Positions 61,598 through 64,000 of a stretch of 64,000 bases of DNA are shown one piece after another. The notes beneath the pieces are model-generated. The model worked only from the letters and a program-made list of their open reading frames with translations, ran no database searches and was not told the origin of the DNA. The stretch is from Azadirachta indica (lineage: Eukaryota > Streptophyta > Magnoliopsida > Sapindales > Meliaceae): the NCBI GenBank assembly GCA_022749755.1, contig CM040442.1:14544457-14608456 (forward strand), in the 5' to 3' direction. A program made the translations under genes and the position numbers. How positions within the stretch are numbered: the stretch's first letter is position 1; each line of letters begins with the position of its first letter.

Positions 61598-61734
61598 GAA
61601 AATAGTTTTCAAGGGAAGGTGATAGGGGTATTTTCGTTTAATAATTATAAAAATGATCAATTTTGAATAAAAAATTATTAATTGATTAAAATTAATTATC
61701 ACACATCAAAATAAGGTTATTTTCTATTAAAATC
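61598..61734 (-). repeat. Right terminal inverted repeat of the MULE
   Basis: Imperfect inverted match to 53895-54030, followed by a T-run that pairs with the left T-run as a probable target duplication. Confidence 0.55.
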
Positions 61735-62192
61735 TTTTTTTTCTTAAAAAATTAAGTAAAATACCTTAAACTTAAGCTGAATTTTTAATAATATCTACTG
61801 TTTAAAATTTATTACAAAAATATTTATTTAAATTATTTTAAATAAAAATATTTTTATTAAAAATAAATATAATATTTTAAAAAAATATTTTATAAAAGTA
61901 TTTTAGTTTAATCAAATTATTTTTTATATAAATTTTAAATAGTAATCATTTAAAAAAATTAAACCCTAATTTTCATTACCCTGGAAAAAAAATCTGTTGT
62001 TTCTTTTTTTGTTGGATGTATCCAAATCGACTTTAGCTAACTCTTTGCCTTCATTGTTGAATCTTTATCTTTGCGGTCGAATCTATGCTTAGTCATTGAA
62101 TCTGTAGCTTCAATCCGAGCGTTAACTTCCTTCCAAGAGATAGAAAAGGGGAGGAGTTGTGGCCCGGGTTTGAATTTTGTAAAGAGAACAAT
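61735..62192 (+). promoter_or_regulatory. LIKE-COV promoter and 5' leader, squeezed against the MULE
   Basis: Only about 470 bp separate the MULE end from the LIKE-COV start codon. The first 230 bp are A/T-only, and the rest (from about 61960) is of mixed composition as expected for a leader. No TATA box can be singled out because the whole stretch is AT-rich. Confidence 0.4.
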
Positions 62193-62207
62193 ATGCTTTT
62201 CAACTGA
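62193..62207 (+). promoter_or_regulatory. uORF of four codons overlapping the LIKE-COV start
   Basis: ATG CTT TTC AAC TGA ends at 62207, the A of the main ATG, giving a TGATG overlap. A layout like this could allow termination-reinitiation. Confidence 0.5.
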
Positions 62208-62365
62208 TGATGGGCGATAACAAATCTCCAATCGTGATGGTCGGTAAAGAAAGAGAAAGAGATAGAGATAGAGATCGACAATTACTAATTTCGGTTGCTG
62301 ACTCTGGCGACGAATCCTCCAAACCTTCGTCATCCTCATCTTCTTCGCATCATGCTAGAAGCGAG
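62207..62365 (+). CDS. LCV: LIKE-COV (DUF502) protein, first exon
   Basis: The first exon has 53 codons starting at the ATG at 62207 (another ATG follows at once at 62210) and ends GAG before the donor GTTAATG at 62366. It encodes GDNKSPIVMVGKERERDRDR, then QLLISVADSGDESSKPSSSS and a Ser/His-rich end with ARSE. From memory this matches the disordered N-terminus of plant CONTINUOUS VASCULAR RING-like (COV1/LIKE-COV, DUF502) proteins. These are multi-pass membrane proteins of the endomembrane system needed for normal vascular patterning. The membrane part would start in exon 2 (family text begins around 'REAFSKVVRSWASKK'), which is not found before the right edge. Intron 1 is longer than 1.6 kb because a solo LTR sits in it. 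The minus-strand ORFs over this exon are shadows. Confidence 0.7.
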
Positions 62366-62649
62366 GTTAATGTTTTTTTTTTTCATTATTTTCTAAAAAA
62401 ATTCCTTTTGTTAGTTATTTGCTGGCACAATTTTACTAAATTATGTTTTTATTTATAAGTTGGATGGGTTTAAGTGTACTAAAGGCAGTCAATCAAAGCA
62501 AATGTAGGGAGTTTGAGATAAGCCTTCGCTGGCACAATTTTAATTATTTACTTTGTGCTTAACTATTGGCCTAGGGTTTCATGAAGGGTCTCACTTCTAG
62601 TTTTCAATTTATGATTTGTTTTGTTGTGGATTGTGTTCTCTATATATTT
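62366..62649 (+). other. LIKE-COV intron 1, left part
   Basis: Intron sequence after the donor GTTAATG. No exon is seen. Confidence 0.5.
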
Positions 62650-63496
62650 TGATACGAACCCCGAGTATATTAAACTTAAGACCCAATATCTTTACGCATG
62701 GAAGCAACCTCTTGGAAAGTTAAATCAGATTCACCCAAGTTTGCAACCCAATTTCAACTTGTGAAATAAAACCTTAGAATAAATACTTTCAAAGTAATTA
62801 GCTTTGATTGTAAGAACCTTGATTCAAGCAAGAATCAAAATAAGAGAAAACACTCTCAATTTAATTTCATTTTGAAAAAGTAATTTCCCCTCCATGGGAG
62901 CATGTGGCTGAATATATAAGGGTACAAGAGATAAGTAACCCTAATTGGAGTGTTTGGTTACAAAATTAAACTTATTCTAACTTAAAATAAAATAAACTGA
63001 ATTTGGGCTTAATAATTAGAGTTAACAGCCCAAACACATAACAAACTATAAATATATGTTTATAAATAAGACTAAAATAGCTAATGGGTTTGAACAGCAA
63101 CTTAGCCCAAACTGACACATGGAATCTGAAACTTGCATCATGATGACGATCTGATTCGAACTGCAATTAAAAGACTTGAACATGCTTGCTTAACCTTGAG
63201 ACATCATTCGAATATGGTCTTATACAAATTTGAGAAGTTGAATTCCATAGAAGCTTTAATCTTTAGGTTTTGCCTTCTTGTATTTGTGTCAATGTTACCA
63301 AACTCTGATTATTGTCTTGAAGTCCAAGCTTGATATTTGACTCTTTCTTACACTCTTGAATTGTTGCAAGATCATCCCACAAACCTTGAATCATCCCATT
63401 CAATGCATTTTTGATTTCTCCATTCTTACTCTTGTAACAGGACCATTAGGTAGCTGAATTGGATCATTGCTCTTGTATGCATCCGTATTTGCATCA
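62650..63496 (-). repeat. Solo LTR of the CRM-type family in LIKE-COV intron 1
   Basis: 847 bp, TGATACGAAC...GCATCA, aligning end to end with the LTRs at 25285 and 31562 with roughly 40 differences and small indels (about 5% by eye). A perfect 5-bp duplication TATTT flanks it (62645-62649 and 63497-63501), so it is a true insertion followed by LTR-LTR recombination. It is antisense to the host gene. Confidence 0.95.
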
Positions 63497-64000
63497 TATT
63501 TTATTATTGGAATTATTCGAAAATAGGCCTAAGGGGTTGATAAGGTGATTTGATCTTGATTGTTAATAAAAATTGTTGTAATATTTTGCAGAGAGAGAAT
63601 TTTCTTTTCTTTTTTGTTTCAATTAAGAGAAATAGGGGTAAGAAGGAAAATTAGTTGTAGAAGCTTTGTTTTGGGAATAATTGTAGCCAAAGAATTTTTT
63701 TCAGTTTATTGTTTCCTTTGGTCTTATTTTTTATTCTATTTCTGAAACTCTTATGATGGCAGTTTCTATGGCTGATGGAGAGACCTTGCTTGAGGCATGA
63801 TAACTTATTGATACTCCAGGTTTCAGCAATCCCAGAAAATGTCTAGCTAGGTTTCAAGTCTGGAACCTTGAAGAATGTTGTAGCAATTGCTGCAAGTTCT
63901 TAGTGTATTAATCTTCTTTTTTTTAATATTTTTCCCCATTTGGCTGATTGTTCTTTATTTTACACAATCAGATATTCGACGGTGGAACATTAATATGATA
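63497..64000 (+). other. LIKE-COV intron 1, right part
   Basis: Continues to the window edge without a recognised exon 2. AG sites near 63590 and 63630 are not followed by family-like coding text. Confidence 0.4.

Larger units (their letters stand above)
53895..61734. mobile_element. MULE with convergent Ulp1-protease and transposase genes (Kaonashi-like)
   Basis: The left end from 53895 (GGGTTTTAACAAAAAATA) and the reverse complement of the right end at 61734 (GATTTTAATAGAAAATAA) form imperfect terminal inverted repeats. Similarity extends over at least 120 bp, for example ATTTTTCATTCAAAACTGACC against ATTTTTTATTCAAAATTGATC. The flanks carry T9 (53886-53894) and T8 (61735-61742), consistent with a T-rich 9-bp target duplication. 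Inside, a DUF1985/Ulp1 gene on the plus strand faces a MURA-type transposase gene on the minus strand. MULEs that carry Ulp1-like genes are known in plants (the Kaonashi class in Arabidopsis). Both genes contain stops, so this copy is non-autonomous now. Confidence 0.75.

Noticed and set aside
62037..62339. 100-codon minus-strand ORF
   Set aside because: Antisense to the LIKE-COV leader and first exon. Its Tyr/Ser-rich text mirrors the RERDRD and poly-Ser coding.

Overview
The window is nuclear DNA of a eudicot flowering plant. It is strongly AT-rich, its genes have GT-AG introns, it carries several classes of plant transposable elements, and all four host genes belong to plant or plant-typical families. 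No species call is made. A run of 100 N (35304-35403) marks an assembly gap.

Host genes, left to right. (1) 307-1010, minus: the 5' end of a type II H+-pumping pyrophosphatase (AVP2-like) gene; only the first coding exon and a probable upstream non-coding exon are inside. (2) 13012-18084, minus: a complete seven-exon mTERF gene, 593 aa after splicing, closest in my recollection to chloroplast MTERF2/EMB2219. (3) 44088-48293, plus: a complete eight-exon vacuolar processing enzyme (legumain) gene, 479 aa, with the catalytic His and Cys present. (4) 62207-64000, plus: the first coding exon and part of intron 1 of a LIKE-COV (DUF502) membrane protein gene, with a one-base-overlapping uORF. These genes are unrelated in function and do not form a cluster.

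The rest is mostly transposon. 5.0-9.9 kb: a TFIIS-like gene fragment abutting a 5'-truncated, broken Ty1/copia element. 22.3-25.0 kb: a decayed Ty3 element (PBS-like site, gag and protease traces). 25285-32411: a complete, young Ty3/CRM-type (centromeric-retrotransposon-like) element with 850-bp LTRs that differ at about nine positions, a GATGT target duplication, an intact tRNA-iMet primer site, and a polyprotein gene broken by one apparent base deletion. A solo LTR of the same family (62650-63496, TATTT duplication) sits in intron 1 of the LIKE-COV gene. 32.6-33.9 kb: an En/Spm (CACTA) Transposase_24 relic. 35.4-38.0 kb: the 3' end of a large Athila/Tat-like LTR element beside the gap. 49.4-52.6 kb: a second, older copia relic. 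53895-61734: a 7.8-kb MULE carrying a DUF1985/Ulp1-protease gene convergent with a MURA-type transposase gene, both broken. Several short non-autonomous elements with hAT-like ends and two tRNA-derived SINE-like sequences fill the AT-rich spacers.

The most unusual structure is inside the MULE. Clusters of CTCGAG-centred, partly palindromic repeats lie near both ends and once more between the two convergent genes, where they form a long imperfect hairpin. I see no new defence or metabolic gene system.
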